A stretch of 64,000 nucleotides of DNA from Phocoena phocoena (lineage: Eukaryota > Chordata > Mammalia > Artiodactyla > Phocoenidae), in assembly GCF_963924675.1 (NCBI RefSeq), contig NC_089226.1:52779124-52843123 (forward strand), given 5' to 3'. Below are positions 43,950-56,539 of the stretch, in pieces (within the stretch, counting starts at the first letter, position 1; every line of letters begins with the position of its first letter). The translations under genes and the position numbers were made by a program. Below the pieces are notes generated by a model that saw nothing but the letters and a program-made list of their open reading frames with translations, was not told where the DNA came from and ran no database searches.

Positions 43950-46020
43950 CTCACCCTGAAAAGGGAGATAGGGAGATAAGCAAGTAACTCAGCAGGGAAT
44001 TTCTACAAAGAAGAGGGTGGTGACCTAGTATCTGGGAACTCATGCTTGTGATCAGTCTTGTGTCCATTGACTTCCTGTCCTTGTTTGTGACAGCAGCCAG
44101 GGTTGCATTGGCAAGAGCCAACCCCAGGCTTCCCAGCTCTCTGAAGTCCAGACAATCCTGACTTTACCCCCAGTCACCTCCACCTCTCCCTTGCGGCAGT
44201 TTGGAGGAACTTACTGAAAAATGTTTGAGACTCTGTCACGTGTGGGTGGCCAGGGGCTGTTTTCCATGCCAGATCGCAGTCCTGTAGAAACTGTGAAATT
44301 GATCTGCAGAAGGAAATACAAAACCCAATGTGGTCCTGGAGTAAGGATATGGGTTTGCCTGTCACTACGTTGGTAGACAACCAGCCTTGATTTCCATTCC
44401 TGGCTGCACTCTGGAAGCTGGGTCCCTGATGGCTGTGCAACAGCCACCAAAGAGGAGGTGCTTAGGGAGGACGAAACACAGCCAAGCAAGCCCTGGCATT
44501 CATCTCTGCATGGTGAACAGGAATAAACCCATTATAAAAAGCATCATTTCAGTAAAAGAGCAATGCATTCCCACATGTTTAAGTAAGAGTGGGTGGCGTT
44601 ATTACCTTACATGTTGGCAGATTCATCGTGAAAGTAGTCAGCCCACACCACATGATCTGAAGAGTAGGGGATGCATCTAGTAGTTGGACCAGGATCTATC
44701 CTTTGGTACTGAGCAAGGGTTAGAAGAAGATTCATAGGCATTTAAGAGCCCATCTCTGGGCTACTGACAAATGCAATCTCTTTCTAAAACTGTACTCTCT
44801 CATCTGACACCCCACACTGTAATTTATCATACTTACATACAATACTAACTAAAGGGTAAATATCAGTGGATATCACCATGAAAAACAAGAAGTGAAAAGA
44901 AGTTACCACTTACATCTTATTAGTAAAAAAAAAATATGTATTATATTTTTCCATGGAGAAGCCAACACACATATAAACAAAAGAACTCTTTATTCTGTCA
45001 AGATGAGGTGGAAGCATTCATTTGAGCAGCAATACAAGAAAGTAGCCTTTTTAAAACAACATTTTATTGTACAAGAGTGTTACTCCTCCAAAACAAAAAT
45101 AAAATAAGACAAAAATAATATGTATTGTAGTCTGGCATAGCAGTTTGTTTTCTGCATTTAGGAGAAATGGGATACCTTAAAATCCTGTAGATCTTAGAAT
45201 ATGATCCTTAATTTAATCATAAACAAAATCCCATTTTTGGCCTCTGTATCTACCTAATTTGGTTGTACCTGACTCTCTAAATTTGCCCTTTATCACGTAT
45301 AATCCATGTTGCCTATACCTTGTTAAAGGCTTTTGAAAGAGTTTCTTGTAAGAGGAAAAGGGGGAACTTTGTGGGGAAAACAAAAAACTCTAATTCTAGA
45401 GTAAAAAGCTTTATGGACGAATTAGAAAGTGACAAAGGATGAACCAATGGTAGCGATAGCAATAAGTGTCTATAAATTAAGCTGCAGAGTTGAGAATGGG
45501 GCCTCTGAATGATGACACTGAACTGTGGACAAGAGAGGCAGCAGAGGCTTCAACAGCCATGCCCAGGATATTGTCTTCCCTGTGATGGGTCAAGCGAAAT
45601 GCTGGGCAAGCAGGCATATGCACGTATGATGATGGCATAGGACTGCATGGGGACAAGTCTCAGCAAGCAAGGGGCACGATGGGTACATGAGGTCATGCTG
45701 GCTTGCGTGGCACAGTCCGTGCTTCCTTGGCAGTGCTGGGTCTTATGACAAAGGTAACTGATCTCACATACCTTTGCATGTCTCGCAATGTCTACACGAC
45801 TTCAGTGATGTGTGGAGCCACAGTTCCCTAGAGAAGAAGTCAATGAGGGAAGGGACCTCGTCTCTGGGCAAAGATGTTCTTTTCTCTATGACATGCCTTC
45901 TCAACAAATGGATAAATGAGTGGGGCAGGGAATTCTACCTTCTAAGAGAGTAGATTTGTCTACGTTTACAAATACCAATGGTATGTTTGGTAATAGAGAA
46001 GGAGCATGTTTTAAATGAAA
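43950..46020. other. Long unique non-coding stretch
   Basis: About 2 kb without a recognised repeat. Open frames of 88-97 codons at 44174-44680 overlap in several frames and carry no motif. No gene supported. Confidence 0.45.
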
Positions 46021-46024
46021 TTTT

Positions 46025-47240
46025 TACCTTTAGAACACTTTTATTTTTACAGAATTATTGTGAAACTAGCACAGAGGTTTCCTGTATACCCCACATACTC
46101 TACACATAGTTTCCTCCATTATCAACATCTTATACCAGTGCGTTTTTTTTGGTCACAATTCACAAACCAGTCTTGATACATTAGTTTTAACTGACATCCA
46201 TTTCTTATTGCATCTTCCTCAGTTTTTCCCTCCTGTTCTTTTACTGTCACAGGATCCCATCTAAGATACCACCTTGCATTTAAAGGGCATGTCTCCTTAG
46301 GCTCCTCTTGGTTGTGACAGCCCCTCAGACTCCTTGCTTTAGATAACCTTGACAGTTTTGAGGATTACTGGTCAGGGATTTTATAGAAAATCCCTCAAGT
46401 GGAATTTGTGTGATTTTTTTTTTTTTTTTTTTTCATGATTAGACCGGGTTAATAGGTTTGGGGAGGGAGAGGGAAGACCACACATGTAAAGTACCATTCA
46501 CATCACATCACATCTTATCAACGGTACATACTACCAGTGTAACTTATCACTGTCGATATTAGTCCTTATCCCCTAAATTGAGCTGGGATTTGCCAGGTTT
46601 CACCTGTGTAGAGTTACTATTTTTCTCCCCCTTTCCATACTTCACTCTTTAAAAGAAAGTCACGGGCTTCCCTGGTGGCGCAGTGGTTGAGAGTCCGCCT
46701 GCCGATGCAGGGGACGCGGGTTCGTGCCCCAGTTCGGGAGGATCCCGCGTGCCGTGGAGCGGCGGGGCCTATGAGCCATGGCCGCTGAGCCTGCGCGTCC
46801 GGAGCCTGTGCTCCGCAACGGGAGAGGCCACAGCAGTAAGAGGCCCGCGTACCGCAAAAAAAAAAAAAAAAAAAAAAAAAGAAAGTCACTATATGTAGTT
46901 CACACTTAGAGAGTGAGGAATGATGCTCTACCTCTTTAAGGGATGAGTATCTACGTAAATTATTGGGCATTCTTATGCGGGGAAGATTTACCTATTATCT
47001 CCCAATTATTTATTCAATCATTTATATATCAGTATGGTCTCATGGATATTAATTTTCTATTTTGGGTTATAACCCAATACTACCCTATTTATTTCCTTGC
47101 TCAGATTGTTCCAGCTTTGGCCTTTGGGAAGTCTTTCAGTTGTCTCCTGTATCCCTTTGACGTATACCCATCATTGAGGTTTATTTGGTTTTCTGTGTGT
47201 GTGTATGTGTGTGGTTTGTTTGATTTTTGAGCACTTCTTT
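46025..47240 (-). repeat. Ancient LINE-like repeat split by a CHR SINE
   Basis: Blocks such as ggtttcctgtataccccaca, tcctccattatcaacatctt, tgtctccttaggctcctctt, gacagttttgaggattactg, catttatatatcagtatgg and gggttataacccaatactac follow the order of an ancient mammalian repeat that I associate with old L1 3' ends. The family name is uncertain. A T-run lies at about 46417-46433. Confidence 0.45.
46651..46889 (+). mobile_element. CHR-type tRNA-derived SINE with target-site duplication
   Basis: The only CpG-rich copy on the + strand. Head gggcttccctggtggcgcag at 46664. The A box (tggcgcagtgg) and B box (ggttcgtgccc) of the RNA polymerase III promoter are visible. The body ends cgtaccgc, followed by poly(A) of about 25. 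Exact 13-bp duplications aaaagaaagtcac are at 46651-46663 and 46877-46889. Many CpGs remain, which suggests youth. Confidence 0.96.
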
Positions 47241-47244
47241 GCCT

Positions 47245-48595
47245 TTTGGCATTGTAAGATGCTTTAGGCTCATCTGGTATTGATACATTTCCTGTCCTAG
47301 TCCTAGAATCAGCCAGTTCTCCAAGGAGCCCTGGTTCCTTTTATTGGAGTATGGTATTAGAAACCAACATCTAGGTGCTGGTTTTGCCATTGCTACTAGG
47401 ATATTGTTGCCTCTGGGGCCTGTCAGCTGACCGAGCAAAGAAATACATGTGTGCATATCACTGTACCTAGCACATACTAAAGGGCAAGTATAAATTATTG
47501 ATTTTATTATGGTTTTAAAATTTTAACCAATAACAGGAATTTCTAATTAATAGGCATGATTCATAAGTAACTCCACATCCTAATTTAGGAAAGTAAAATG
47601 ACTTAAAGAGTCTGATTTGTAAAACCAGCAAATCATTGAATATTTGTACAGAGGACTGGACCCTCATGTACACACACACACACACAAAGTTGTCCCATTG
47701 GATGCAAATAATGTACAAAAGGTAAAAGTTAAATTTATAATTGCTTTGAATAATTATAGACAATCCTGAAACATTTCTAGATATAAATGAATGATAACTA
47801 GAAATTAATTTTGTAATGCCTTTATTACTCAAGGTGTATAAAATGCTACTGATTTTTTTAATTTATAATTTTGACTTTTTGTGAAACTTAAATATATGTG
47901 TATAGTGTTTTATCATATTCACTTGGCACCTATAGCAAGCTTCTATACTGAGAGGAATGTTTATTAAATTATTGTATTGCTCTTTTTCCTTTCTGAATGC
48001 ATGGCGTTTGTCCTAATAAAAGAAAGATGTCTATTTTCCTAGTTAAAATTTAAGACTCATAGTGGAAGAATGTTGAAAGAAAGAATGAGGAAACTAGAGA
48101 ATGAGCAAAATCTCAGCCTCCAATGTGCAAAAACAGGATTTTGCTAGGTTTTGTGAGAGGAGAGTTTTCAAAACCTTTGTTTCCTTTAACGTAGCAAAAG
48201 CTGAATGTGGAGGACCCAACTGTTGTCTTCCATAGTGAATATTCTTTCCACCTGTGACCAGAGGAGGATATGAGATAAAGGAGGTAAAAGAAAAGACTGC
48301 TTCTTTCTGCCCCAGAGTGTGGTAGGAAGCAAAAGAGAACATTTATTTCGCTTTTCCTCTCTCTGGGCTTTGACTGAGAGAGTGTCCCTATACCAGCTTC
48401 ATCAAGGATGGGGATGTTGCCCCCAGGTTTCCAGGTGGTGTAAACTCAGAGATATTTGCGCCAAGGCACCCTACCAGAAAGCAGTGATTTAGCCTTATCA
48501 TCGTAAGTGTTGCTGGGGTTTTAAATGTTTAAAAATTTACTCTCAAAGTTGTAAAAATTTGAGTTAGAGTCTTAGACCCATTTATTAAGTTGCAT
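47245..48595. other. Unique non-coding stretch
   Basis: A short (CA)n run at about 47668-47687. Nothing else recognised. Confidence 0.45.
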
Positions 48596-48599
48596 GAAA

Positions 48600-48825
48600 G
48601 CAAGAAAGAGCATGGGATTCCAAGTCCAAAGGCCTTAAGTGTGATGCTCGGGCTGTCACTTGTGTTTTGTGTGACCTCGAATGAGCCCCTGCACCCTTCT
48701 CCTCAGCTTTGCCATTTGTAAGGCGGGAACCATAAGGGTAATCATCTCTTATGTCATGAGGATTCAGTGAAATAAGGCATGTAAACTGATCGGCATAATC
48801 CCTGAGCCCTGATAAGGACACAATA
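48600..48825 (+). repeat. MIR SINE
   Basis: Forward MIR: gggattccaagtccaaaggc, gtgtgacctcgaatgagccc, catgaggattcagtgaaata. Confidence 0.75.
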
Positions 48826-48856
48826 AAGAAGAAGACATTTTAATCATTTGAAAATA

Positions 48857-48960
48857 ATTAGTTAGCAAATGCCTATTATGTGCCAGCTCCTATTGCAGGT
48901 GCTTGAGACACCAAGCACAATTCCTGTTCTAAATATGTTCTAAAGTTGCAGTGAGGACAA
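48857..48960 (-). repeat. L2 LINE fragment, reversed
   Basis: gcctattatgtgccagctcc, tattgcaggtgcttgagaca, attcctgttc. Confidence 0.75.
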
Positions 48961-48974
48961 ATAATAATAATAAT

Positions 48975-49216
48975 AGCTAACTTTCGTTAAATACTTACTG
49001 TGTTCCAGGCACTCTTTTAAGCATTCTACCCATATTAACTCATTTAATTCTCTCAGCAACACTTTTGAATGGAACTCCATTTTATTTTGAGAAAATAGAG
49101 GTACAAACAAGTTAAACAACTTACTTTAAACCACAGTATAGATAGTGGTTGATGGAACTGGGATTCGAACTCAGGCAGGCAGTGTCCTACATCCACGATC
49201 ATTACCACTATGCTAT
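48975..49216 (-). repeat. MIR SINE, nearly complete
   Basis: Reversed MIR: acttactgtgttccaggcac, taactcatttaattctctca, actgggattcgaactcaggc (B-box region), cattaccactatgctataac. Confidence 0.9.
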
Positions 49217-49344
49217 AACATATCCCTAAAACAAGACCATGCACCTGAAACAATGCCTCTCCAAAATGATATAACACCCAGAAAGGGTTTAACGCATTTT
49301 CATTATGATTTGGCTTAAAATATTTTCATTAGGAAATTATTCCT

Positions 49345-49493
49345 AGATGATTTTTTTTTTTTTTTTTTTGGCTATGCCACACGGCTTGCAGGGTCCCAGT
49401 TCCCTGACCAGGGATTGAACCTGGCCCCCAACCCTGGCAGTGAAAGCCCAGAATCCTAACCACTTTGCCACCAGGGAAGTCCCCCAGATGATT
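49345..49493 (-). mobile_element. Older CHR-type SINE, short tail
   Basis: Body 49353-49485 reversed: T-run, ccagttccctgaccagggat, tgaacctggccccc, accactttgccaccagggaa. Short duplications agatgatt at 49345-49352 and 49486-49493. It lacks the long tail of the 33170 and 42006 copies. Confidence 0.88.
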
Positions 49494-49499
49494 AATTTA

Positions 49500-50330
49500 T
49501 TTGACTCTTAGATTCGTTAAAAGTATGTTGCTTGATTTTCAAATATTTGAATTTTTCCAGGTATATTATTATTTATTTCTAATTTTATTCAATTTTGATG
49601 AGACAGTATATACTATATGACTTCAGTACATGCAAATTCATTGAGACTTATTTTAGGGCACAGCATATATCTTAGCAAGTGCTAGAGTTGTCTTATGCAT
49701 CACATCTGTGCATGTTGTAAACTCCATAGCCTAATATTACCATTTTTTCTTTCAACAGTCATATGTATTTTAAAGGAAATGTAGCTGTTTTTATTTACCT
49801 ACATATTTACTGTTTCCAGTTTGGTTTTTTTTCTGACCTTTTCATCTGTCTTAATTCCATTTCATTCTTGAAGAACTTGCTTCAGCATTTCCTGTAGTAT
49901 AGTTCTGCTGGCAGCAAATCCTATCAGTTGTCATTTATCTGCTATGTCTTTATTTTCAGCCTCATTTCAAAGAGTATGTAGTTGTCTGGATATAGTTTTT
50001 TTAATCTTTTCCCCCAAGTATCATGCTTCAAACAGTGCAGTTCATAAATTGTAGAAACGCTGGATTCTGTTATCTTCCTTTGATGTGTATTTATTTCTTT
50101 AACAGACCATTAACTTGACTGAACTCAAATTCCAGATTTTAGCTTTCCTGTGGTAGGCATCAACTGAAATCTCTACTTCGTTTACCTCATCTGGGAGCTG
50201 GGATCTACCCTATACCTTCATAGTTCAGAGGGCAGCCAGAAATTTGTGTAGAGTTTTTATATGCAAAACTTGAGTCTCCTTCTTTGACTTTCTCCCTTCT
50301 TGGTTTCTCTACTTAATTTTTTCCACTCCT
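49500..50330 (-). mobile_element. Ancient L1 relic (ORF1-ORF2 spacer region)
   Basis: Reversed old L1 blocks: ttcttgaagaacttgcttca, gcatttcctgtagtatagtt, ctgctggcagcaaatcctat, atgtctttattttcagcctc. No open reading frame survives. Edges uncertain. Confidence 0.5.
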
Positions 50331-50334
50331 TTCA

Positions 50335-51250
50335 TTACAATAACTCTCTCCACTGGTTCTTCAAGGCGTTAAAACCACATGTTTTACAACTGAGTTTTAC
50401 CTACCTGATGTGATACCAACTGGGGCCTAGTCTTAGACAAAAAAAAAAAAAAAAAGAGTTCAATCATAAACACCCACCCTTGTTTCTGACTCCTTTTGGT
50501 TGCTCTCATATGCTTTCAGGATATTTTTTTCCAGAGTTTATATTTGTTATCTAATAACTTGATTAGCAGCAATTGGAACTTCCCCTTCCAATGTTCTAAT
50601 GTGTATGATTATTTCTTAATACATCTTATTATGATTTCCCTCTAAGGCACATTTTGAAAAGAATGAAAATTTTAAAACACAAAGAGAAGACCAAGGGGAG
50701 TTTGAGTGGAGGGGTCAGGGTATTCTTTAACCCTGGAGAGGGCAGAGGAGTATGTATATGTACATGACCATCTCTGTACAGTGAGATGGGTAGAACCTCT
50801 GGTCCACGGATCTGCAGGCAGCAAGGACAACATGTTATGGCTTGGATATCTGAAACAGCAGAGGTTCCTGTGGTACAGAGTGGGCAGAGGGTAATTTATG
50901 ATAAGAGATATAAAAGATGAAGTTCATTCCATAGGCAGGGTCTCAGATTGTACAGAGAATTTAGACTCATTCCGAGGAGTTGTACTTATATTCAGAAGCT
51001 CATTGATAAGTGTAAAGCTAAGGAGTAACATGATTCCATGAGCGTTTTAGTAAGTTCACTTAGACAGCTATTCAGAATGAAAGAGACAGAATGAGAGTAA
51101 GACCAGAGGCAAAGAGACCAGTCAGAAGATTTCTGCTATGTCCAAAGAGAGAGCAAAGAATTTTGTAATGTGCTATGGGAGTTAATTCTCATGGTAAGAA
51201 TCAGGAAATAATCCACAAAAAACATAACATTCAAAGTAGAATTGAATGGT
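50335..51250. other. Unique non-coding stretch
   Basis: Nothing recognised, apart from an A-run at about 50439-50455. Confidence 0.45.
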
Positions 51251-51251
51251 A

Positions 51252-51637
51252 TGATGTTATGAACAGAATTGTGTCCCCCCCAAATTCGTATATGGAATCT
51301 ATAACTCCTGATGTGACTATATTTGGAGATGGAGCCTTTAAGGAGGTAAATAAGATAAAATAAGGTCTATGGTGAGTCCCTAATCCAATAGAACTAGTGT
51401 CCTTATGAGAGGAGGAAGAGACACCAGGGATGTCCATACACAGAAAAAAAGACTATGTGAGGACACAGTGAGAACACAGCCATTTGCAAGCCAAGGAGAG
51501 AGGCCTCAGGAGAAATCAACCCTGTCAACAACTTGATCTTGAACTTCCAGCTTCCAGACTGAGACAAAATAAATTTCTGTCATTTAAGCCATCCAGTCTG
51601 TGATATTTTCTTATGGCAGCCATAGCAGACTAAGATA
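51252..51637 (+). mobile_element. Solitary MaLR-type (MLT1/MST-like) LTR
   Basis: Second MaLR copy: gaattgtgtcccccccaaat, tgatgtgactatatttggag, ctaatccaatagaactagtg, gtgaggacacagtgagaaca, gccaaggagagaggcctcag, aaataaatttctgtcattta, catagcagactaagata. No internal genes. Confidence 0.85.
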
Positions 51638-51689
51638 TGTGGGTTGTTCTTAATTTTTAGAATTTTTTCCCATCCATACAGCCATCACT

Positions 51690-51790
51690 TCTTCCATTCA
51701 TTTGATAATTCTTTATTGAGGATCAGTTATTTGCCAGCAACTCTGTTCCATGCTAGGGCACATACATGAAGAAGACATGATAGCTAACGT
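51690..51790 (-). repeat. L2 LINE fragment, reversed
   Basis: ttcatttgataattctttat, gttccatgctagggcacata. Confidence 0.65.
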
Positions 51791-51794
51791 AAAT

Positions 51795-52440
51795 ATCCTG
51801 TCTTCTTCTGTCTCTCATGCCCCTCCCATCTCCACTTTCCCTTCATCTCATCTCTCTTGTTCCTCTTCATTCTCTCAATAATAATAGTAGTGACATTTGT
51901 GCTCTCCCTGCAGTGATGGTAATCATTAGCACTGGCCAACAGCACATCCAAGGAGAAAGAACCCAATTTAATTACCCCCAACCTGCAATTCCCACTAGAT
52001 GCCTCAGTCTGTACACCTCTTACAGCTGTTTGGAAAATGATCAAAGTTTTCTGTTGAAATCCACAGGAAGATACCACAATACCAACGCACTATCATTGTA
52101 TTTCCCTTTTCAGAGGAGGCATGCGTTGAGGATGTTTATGAGCATCTGTAATCACAAACTACTCTGTCATGACACCAGCAGGCAGTCTTAACCCAATGGT
52201 CACAGAAAAGATAACAAGCCAAGCAATAGCATTTCTTTATTTCAACCCTGGCTATCATCCAGCTAGGGTATTTTCAGGGAGTATGTATCCCTGTCAGTGC
52301 TATTTAAATAATACTGGAGATTTTTGATATCCACATTTTTTTCCTTCAGTGATTTACCTTCAGTGTATGTAGCTAGGGAATCCAATCACGGAATAAGGGA
52401 TTATAAGATTAAACAACCTGTTTCACAGAAGCAGGCTATT
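51795..52440. other. Unique non-coding stretch
   Basis: Two overlapping opposite-strand open frames (124 and 97 codons) at 51784-52191 show no protein motif. No gene supported. Confidence 0.45.
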
Positions 52441-52444
52441 GCAA

Positions 52445-52615
52445 TGTTCAGAACATGGATTTTCTAATCAGGTAGATCTGGATTCAAATACCTCCTGGTC
52501 TTACATATGCAGTAGGGAGTTCACCCTTTTCAGCATCGGTTTTCTCATCTGTAGAATGGGGATTAATGACATACTGTTTATAGAGTATAATGCCTAGCAC
52601 ATGGTAGGTGATGTA
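52445..52615 (+). repeat. MIR SINE
   Basis: Forward MIR: gatctggattcaaatacctc, ttttctcatctgtagaatgg, gcctagcacatggtaggtga. Confidence 0.82.
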
Positions 52616-52619
52616 AAAT

Positions 52620-53370
52620 TATTAGTGTCCTTCCTTCTGCTTCCCTGCAAGCCATTCCTAGCATGTCCTGTGGTTGAATCTGTTTGAATTATGGTGAGAT
52701 TACCTTAAGGGAACTTTCTTACCAGCCTGATCAGCAAAAGACCCAGGGGGCTGAGGTGGGCTCCATTCAGCAGACACGTGTCATGTTTGTTATAAAGGCA
52801 CCAACCCCTTGAGGGAACCTCAAACCTCCTTCTCTCCCATAGAATTTGATATTCATGCTGCTACATCAAAAGGTTGGGGCAACTATTATGTATTAAAATG
52901 TGTCATTTTAAATTGCCTTTTTTTGCTAGCACTAGCAATATAGATATTGAAATTTCTTCAGAAAGTGCTTATCTCATCAAGACTAAAATTATAGTATATG
53001 AAATACTAATTACAGTATTATGAAGAAGGTTGAACTTTTCTGTGACATTCTGTCTATTAGGAGAATACTAATTTTCTCTCTTTCTTAAGGAAGATAGAGC
53101 TACCCATTATAAGAAATGTGATACCCCACCACTTCCTCTATTCTCCAGTGCCATTTTCCCAGAGTGGCAGGATAAGAGCTATGACTCTTGGTCCTGGTCT
53201 AAGTCATTTGAACCTTTTCATCTGCTTCCAAAGGAGTACTAGAAATTGTAACCAAATATGCCCAAGACTGAGTTCTACTGCAGTGGGAAATACACTGGGC
53301 AAGGAGCTCTAATCATTATCCACACAGGCAGACTATTTATAATTCAAAATGTATTTTAGACTAAATAAGT
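52620..53370. other. Unique non-coding stretch
   Basis: Nothing recognised. Confidence 0.45.
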
Positions 53371-53371
53371 T

Positions 53372-53440
53372 AATACTTTCAAAACACTTGCAACTTTGCC
53401 TGGCACATAGTAAGTGCTCACTAAATATTACCTGCTATTA
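53372..53440 (+). repeat. L2/MIR 3' end
   Basis: gcctggcacatagtaagtgc followed by tcactaaatatt. Confidence 0.75.
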
Positions 53441-53449
53441 GGACTTTGT

Positions 53450-53585
53450 CATTATTATTTTAATCTTATGTAACCTCACAGCACTTAAGACCTTTTACTC
53501 ACATTTGCCAATATAAATGACTTGTTTGAGGTCAGAGAGCTAGCAAGCTGGGGAGATAGAGCTCGACCTGGGATCCTATGAACAC
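53450..53585 (-). repeat. MIR SINE fragment
   Basis: Reversed MIR: gtaacctcacagcacttaag, gaggtcagagagctagcaag, cgacctgggatcctatgaac. Confidence 0.7.
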
Positions 53586-53589
53586 AATT

Positions 53590-53720
53590 TTTATTTAGTC
53601 ATTCATTTATTTAACAAGTATTGGGTGCCTGCTATGTACCAAACACTGTTTTATCTGGGCACACAAAGATAAATAAGACTCAGTACCTCTCCTTCTAGAG
53701 CTCCCTATCCATGGGAAAAA
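53590..53720 (-). repeat. L2 LINE fragment, reversed
   Basis: cattcatttatttaacaagt, gtgcctgctatgtaccaaac, acacaaagataaataagact. Confidence 0.82.
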
Positions 53721-53724
53721 AATG

Positions 53725-54330
53725 AACCAGCAACCATCTGGTGGGATGCCATCTGGTCAGAAGCATAATAGAGCAAACCAGAGCAGAGCTACAAGCATCC
53801 CTGCCTTCCTGCTTCCCAGGATGGGTGAGGACCAGCTGAGGAAGGAGCCCTTTCCTCTCTAGGTTAGGTCATTTCATTGGCCTGCACTCATTTTCTTGTC
53901 TGAAAAACAAGGGTTTGAAATGCTTGATATTCATGGCCCTCCTTAAATCAAAATTTTCTATTCCAATAAAGAATTAACTGCCCAGTATGATGCTTTTTCA
54001 GAGTGGTTCTTAAAAAGTTTGAGTAGAGATATCTTGAAAATTGAAGGGTAAGAGGGCTGGTTTTCTTCTGCTTCAGGCAGTATTTCTGACCTTTTCCACA
54101 CCACGGTGCATATAGGTAATGATGGCACTTATATGAAAGAAACACAAATGAAGGGAATGGGCCCCACCTCCCTTGAGGGCTGAACAGATCAATGTCTTGG
54201 CACATCAGTAGCCCATTTGAGGCACACAGCTGTGGCCACTGGATCCCAGTTAGAGAGTATGGAATTAAAGGATGATGGGATGGAAAAGTAGTCCTGAGAA
54301 GATTGAGAGTGTTTTGGGTCTCCTAGGAGA
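53725..54330. other. Unique non-coding stretch
   Basis: Nothing recognised. Confidence 0.45.
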
Positions 54331-54334
54331 CAGA

Positions 54335-54525
54335 CTTAGAAAGCAATACCAGCTTCACCACTTACCGTTGTGTGAACTTAGGTAGGTTATTAACCTCTCT
54401 GGTGCTCAGTTTCTTCATCTCTAAAAAAAGAGGGTCATAATTTTTCTCACAAAGCTATTGTGAGGAGAGAATGAATGGCATGAATAAGCCTGGTACATAG
54501 GAAGCACTGAGTGAATATTATTCCC
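54335..54525 (+). repeat. MIR SINE
   Basis: Forward MIR: taggttattaacctctctgg, tgctcagtttcttcatctct, gctattgtgaggagagaatg. Confidence 0.85.
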
Positions 54526-54529
54526 TTTA

Positions 54530-55135
54530 CCGTCTTCTTTCCCAAATAGAAGCATGGACAAGCATTTTCCTGAACTCCTTTCAAGCTGTTGCTTTATCTT
54601 GACTAATGTCATTATTATTATTTTGCACAATTACTTTTCTTCTGATTCTCCAAAAATCAAAATAAATAATCCAAAAGGGAGAAACTATTCTGGCATGTAC
54701 CCAAGATGAACAACATCGATTAGAAATTTCAGGGTTTTCATTCCAATAAGCTTTACCTACTTACTTCCCACTACACAGGGGGTTTGATTGTGGAAGATTT
54801 ATTTAAAACCCCAAAATGTTCAATGGCCTATGAAGTCATGGCTTCTGTGCATATAATCCATGGTTCATGTAGTATGAATAGGCCGAAGGTTTAATGACTA
54901 TGTTTTTGGAATATATTTTTTGCTTCTCAAATATGTAACAATCTTTCTTTAATTTTTCTGAATTCATTGTTATTATAAAATTTCTAAATGTACATGTGGG
55001 CATGATTTAAGAATTTAAATAGTACTGAGAGGATTAAAATGAAAAAGAAAATTATACCTTGTGTCATATGCCCCCAAACGTTTCAACTCGCACGTATTTG
55101 TATGTTTTCATCAATATTCTTACCAAACCAAACTT
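54530..55135. other. Unique non-coding stretch
   Basis: Nothing recognised. Confidence 0.45.
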
Positions 55136-55139
55136 GGAT

Positions 55140-55650
55140 TCACTCACCCACATGCAGCAAAACCAATCTACTAATACTGGGTTCTGGTGAAGGAAAGTAC
55201 AGCATTTATTTGTAGGGCACCAAGCAAGGAGAATGGGCAGCTCATGCTCAAAAGACCCAAACTCTCAAATGGCTTTCAAGGAAGAGCTTTTAAGGGCAAC
55301 ATTTGTGGTGAGAGATGCAGCTCATGGACTTTCTTCTGATTGGTTGGTGATGATGTAGCAGGGTGAAATCTTAATCATCAACCTTCTGATTCCAAACAGT
55401 CTGTGGGTTGTGTGCTTGTTGTCAGCATACAGTCACCATTCTCCACCTGGGTGAGGGTCTTAGTTTCTGCAGAACACCTCATACGTATGCATCCGATTGT
55501 TATGTATATCCCTTGAGGATGAACTAGGACTGTTTTTATCACTGAACTATTGTTTAAGCTTTGTCATTGCTTTTGTCATTGCAAAACTATTGTCATTGCT
55601 TTTCTTGCTTGACTGCTTTTTCTTGGTTTCTGCATTCCCTCACTTCCCTA
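55140..55650 (-). repeat. Candidate LTR-like repeat
   Basis: Text such as agcatttatttgtagggcac, gcagctcatgctcaaaagac, tctgattggttggtgatgat and tatatcccttgaggatgaac has the layout of a reversed retroviral-type LTR. No internal genes seen. The family is not identified, and an ordinary old repeat is an alternative. Confidence 0.35.
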
Positions 55651-55654
55651 CTTA

Positions 55655-56535
55655 GTAACTCTTTGAGTCTGCTCTTTGGAACTCAAGGAAAGCCTAGGAT
55701 ACTAAAGCCTTTTATCTACAAGCAAGAAACGGGGGACACAGAGGGGCTTTTGTACCTGTGAAGGCCTTGCAGGGTCCTGCTCATTTTCATTATTGATCTG
55801 TATATGTCTAAATAAATCACTTATATTACCATTTCCAAATGTATCCATTTTAGACATTTTTATGTCTGTTATAGTAGATGAGGTTTTGGCTTTCTTACCT
55901 CTAGCATTCCCCATTTTCATGCTTTAAGCATAGTTTTGTCACAATTTTTTAAGAATCAAATCAAAGGTCTGATGAAAATATAATCAGTATAACACATAAA
56001 TACCATTCACTGCCATTTCAAATTATATATTAGGATTCACTTATTATATATTATTTTAGTAAATTACTATTTTTATTTATGAATTTTCTATATGTTTATC
56101 ATCAGTTATTCTGAAATACTTCAACAAATTTTACCAAATTTATCTTCTAAAAATCAAATAATGTATGATTTCCTTCTTCTACATGGAGGGCTCCCTTTTG
56201 GAGCCCTCTGTTTTCCTTGTCCTGTACAACTGATTACATGCCAGTTGTCCTAAGCCTTCTCACTCCCCTGTTCCTGGAGGAGACATCCCATTCCCTGAAT
56301 CATACGCATCCTTCTTTGTTTAATTCTTTGTTTTTCTGAAGTGCACCCTCTAATTACTAGAGCATACTTCTAGCTGTTAAATCACTTCCTAAGGGGGAAG
56401 TCATTTTAATTCTATTGTTATATCTGACTGAAAGTGTGTCTGAGGATAGCTGATCAGGTTAGAAATCATATTTCTTTAGCAGTTCGAAAACATTTCTGAG
56501 TTAATTTTAGAGTTGATTATTGCTGTTGAAAGTCT
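55655..56535. other. Unique non-coding stretch
   Basis: AT-rich, with nothing recognised. Confidence 0.45.
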
Positions 56536-56539
56536 GATT

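Noticed and set aside
46664..46860. tRNA-like A and B boxes as a possible tRNA gene
   Set aside because: They belong to a CHR-type SINE with poly(A) and target-site duplications; no cloverleaf with a proper acceptor stem was traced.
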